Below are positions 5,847-7,354 of a stretch of 7,354 nt of DNA, piece after piece. Position 1 is the first letter of the stretch. Every line of letters begins with the position of its first letter. The position numbers and the translations under genes were made by a program. The notes beneath the pieces are model-generated. The model did not search any database. It worked only from the letters and a program-made list of their open reading frames with translations, and was not told the origin of the DNA. Origin of the DNA: Candidatus Bathyarchaeota archaeon (GTDB lineage Archaea > Thermoproteota > Bathyarchaeia > Bathyarchaeales > WUQV01); NCBI GenBank assembly GCA_009889585.1, contig WUQV01000262.1:1-7354 (forward strand), in the 5' to 3' direction.

Positions 5847-7133
5847 AGCTAATACTTCAGCTACGCGTGCAGCTGTTGCACTAGCTTGGGTTATTGAATC
5901 CGGTACGTCCCCCGTTCTCGTCCCTGAGCAGACACCGCAGATGAATATTCCTGAGACGGGCGTATCGACCGGGCGGGATACGGCGTCTAAAGGCTTAAAG
6001 AACCCGTAATCGTCGACGTCTATCCCTAAGACCTTAGCCAGCTCCCCAGCTCCTTCCCTTGGCTTTATGGCCGGGCATAAGACCACTAAGTCGAATGTCA
6101 AGCTTCGAGGCGTTCTCGTGGTCATGTCCTCAAACCATACGATGAGGTCCTTCGTAATCGGATCTTCGATTATTTCCCCTGGACAACTTCGTACGAACGA
6201 AATGCCGTACTCGGCCTTAGCGCGGTTAACGAACTCTTGAAAGCCCCTTCCGAATATCCTTAAGTCTATGTAGAAGATCGTGACTTGAGCCCCTGGGACG
6301 TGCTCCTTAACGATCACGGCCTCCTTTGTAGCATATTTACAACAGATGCTCGAGCAATACGCATTCCTTATCCACTCCCTTCTATCCCTCGACCCGACGC
6401 ATTGTACGAAGGCTATCCTCTTAGGGATCATGCCGTCGGAAAGCCTCATTAAGCGCCCTCCAGTCGGGCCTGATGCACTTAACAATCGCTCAAGCTCTAA
6501 AGCCGTTATCACGTTCTTATACTGCTTATAGCCATACGCTGGGATTTCAGAAGGATCAAACATATCAAACCCAGTCGCTACGATTATCGCTCCGATGTTT
6601 AACTCTACCTCTTGAGGTTGCTGTTCCCTATCTACAGCTTTAGCCATACAAACCCTTTCACAAAGCCCACATTCTACACAATTCTCCTTATCTATTGTCA
6701 TAACCCGAGGGACTGCTTGTGGAAAAGGCATGTAAATCGCTTTCCTCATACTTAAGCCTACATCGAATTCATTAGGAACTTCAATTGGGCAATTTTGTGC
6801 GCATATACCACATCCAGTGCACTTTTTCTCATCTACATAACGCGGCTTCTTAAGGATCTTAACTGCGAAATTCCCTACGGAGCCCTTTACTTCCTTAACC
6901 TCAGAGTAAGTGAGCAACGTAACGTTAGGATGTCGAGAACATTCTATCATCTTCGGCGCTAAAATGCATATCGAGCAATCCATCGTTGGAAACGTTTTAT
7001 CGAGTTGAGCCATGCGACCGCCGATGCTAGGGGACCTTTCGACGAGGTAAACCCTAAAGCCCATGTTAGCGAGGTCTAAAGATGCTTGAATTCCGGATAT
7101 GCCACCTCCGATCACTAAGGCCGATTGTTGCAT
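5841..7133 (-). CDS. hdrA: HdrA-like subunit, short form: FAD domain with inserted 2x[4Fe-4S] ferredoxin domain, lacking both end domains
   Basis: A 430-residue protein beginning directly at the FAD Rossmann fold (GGGISG 9-14, Glu32). The HdrA hallmark LDKTFPTMDCSICILAPKM lies at 44-62, with Cys53 and Cys56. The inserted ferredoxin domain occupies about 95-177 with two complete cluster motifs, Cys105/108/111/115 and Cys152/155/158/162. The flavin-proximal cluster ligands are Cys245 and CSSICC (Cys260, 264, 265), at close to the usual spacing. The second FAD motif GIFICG (395-400) and a short helix end the protein. The roughly 140-residue N-terminal HdrA domain and the C-terminal ferredoxin domain are absent, and their lack is not due to a frameshift: the start has an excellent ribosome site and the stop is followed after 1 nt by the next gene. 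QmoA, another short HdrA relative, is an alternative label, but the retained ferredoxin insertion and the HdrB neighbour favour an Hdr subunit. Confidence 0.92.
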   Translation of the reverse strand: MQQSALVIGGGISGIQASLDLANMGFRVYLVERSPSIGGRMAQLDKTFPTMDCSICILAPKMIECSRHPNVTLLTYSEVKEVKGSVGNFAVKILKKPRYVDEKKCTGCGICAQNCPIEVPNEFDVGLSMRKAIYMPFPQAVPRVMTIDKENCVECGLCERVCMAKAVDREQQPQEVELNIGAIIVATGFDMFDPSEIPAYGYKQYKNVITALELERLLSASGPTGGRLMRLSDGMIPKRIAFVQCVGSRDRREWIRNAYCSSICCKYATKEAVIVKEHVPGAQVTIFYIDLRIFGRGFQEFVNRAKAEYGISFVRSCPGEIIEDPITKDLIVWFEDMTTRTPRSLTFDLVVLCPAIKPREGAGELAKVLGIDVDDYGFFKPLDAVSRPVDTPVSGIFICGVCSGTRTGDVPDSITQASATAARVAEVLAG

Positions 7134-7138
7134 TTGCC

Positions 7139-7146
7139 ATCACCTC
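7139..7146 (-). promoter_or_regulatory. Strong ribosome binding site GAGGTGAT for the short HdrA gene
   Basis: GAGGTGAT is complementary to the archaeal 16S rRNA 3' end and lies 5 nt before the ATG at 7133. It contains the TGA stop of hdrB, so translation of hdrB and hdrA is probably coupled. It fixes the short HdrA start and shows that its missing N-terminal domain is genuine rather than a mis-called start. Confidence 0.75.
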
Positions 7147-7354
7147 AGGCCTAAGATCCTTGTAAGCGGGATTTTATGGTACCTAAGTTCCCAGCTTTCA
7201 AACGACATCCCCATGGCCAACCTCAGCAGCTCTGCGACGTTCAAGACTGGGATTTCGTACTCCTCCTTAAAGAGCCTTTTCATTTCTAACTGCCCTGCAT
7301 CAAGCTCTATGTAACAAAATGGACAAACTGTTACAATGCAGTCTACATTTGCAT
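7140..7354 (-). CDS. hdrB: HdrB C-terminal end (CCG-domain subunit of heterodisulfide reductase), partial, 5' end outside the window
   Basis: Reading the − strand from the right edge gives an open frame of 70 residues ending in TGA at 7142-7140. It starts ANVDCIVTVCPFCYIELDAG, the final CxxC of the second CCG domain followed by the usual acidic stretch of HdrB. A helix-rich tail follows (FKEEYEIPVLNVAELLRLAMG) and then a short basic end. In HdrB the CCG domains bind the two noncubane [4Fe-4S] clusters that reduce the CoM-S-S-CoB heterodisulfide or, in non-methanogens, an unknown disulfide. The catalytic CC pairs and the first CCG domain lie outside the window. This frame has no start codon in the window. 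GlpC/LutA-type CCG proteins share the motif, but direct coupling to an hdrA gene favours HdrB. Confidence 0.85.
   Translation of the reverse strand, partial: ANVDCIVTVCPFCYIELDAGQLEMKRLFKEEYEIPVLNVAELLRLAMGMSFESWELRYHKIPLTRILGLR

Noticed and set aside
5841..7133. The short HdrA as a degraded or frameshifted full-length hdrA
   Set aside because: The start has a near-perfect ribosome site overlapping the hdrB stop, all cofactor motifs are intact, and the stop is coupled to the next start. It is a complete gene, not a remnant.
7099..7314. A 71-residue + strand open frame near the right edge
   Set aside because: It is antisense to the HdrB C-terminus and the short HdrA start, both of which show clear family motifs.

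Overview
The window looks like part of an archaeal chromosome, probably from a thermophilic member of the Thermoproteota/TACK side. That placement is an inference from gene content and signals. Shine-Dalgarno sites are of the archaeal GGTGAT/GGGTG type, a TATA-like element sits in the one divergent promoter, and the gene set is typical of anaerobic archaea (HdrB, HdrA, MvhD, HypF). Genes are packed tightly: three of the four − strand Hdr/Mvh genes start within 7 nt of, or overlapping, the previous stop codon. I see no rRNA, tRNA, CRISPR array or mobile element.

Layout. At the left edge, the first 29 codons of hypF ([NiFe] hydrogenase maturation) run off the window on the − strand. A 78-bp divergent promoter region separates it from a + strand group: a CoA-disulfide reductase/NADH oxidase-family flavoprotein (166-1500), a GltD/NfnB-type NADPH:acceptor flavoprotein with eight N-terminal cysteines (about 1520-2914), and a small Cys/His protein of unknown function (about 2957-3244). 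Convergent to these, on the − strand, is an operon read right to left: the C-terminal end of HdrB (7354-7140), a short HdrA-like protein (7133-5841), a long HdrA-like protein (5839-4052) and an MvhD protein with a C-terminal winged-helix-like extension (4052-3294).

How the genes work together. HdrB, HdrA and MvhD are parts of the flavin-based electron-bifurcating heterodisulfide reductase/hydrogenase machinery of methanogens and related anaerobes. Canonical HdrA is one chain of about 650 residues: N-terminal Fe-S domain, FAD domain, inserted 2x[4Fe-4S] ferredoxin domain and C-terminal 2x[4Fe-4S] ferredoxin domain. Here the parts are divided between two adjacent genes. The short protein keeps the FAD core and the inserted ferredoxin domain but lacks both ends. 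The long protein keeps the FAD core and both ends but lacks the inserted ferredoxin domain. This suggests an obligate HdrA heterodimer in which each half has its own electron route, and it is the main point of interest. The nearby hypF fits use of a [NiFe] hydrogenase as electron donor. No hydrogenase catalytic subunit and no HdrC are inside the window, so the actual electron donor and acceptor cannot be read from it.
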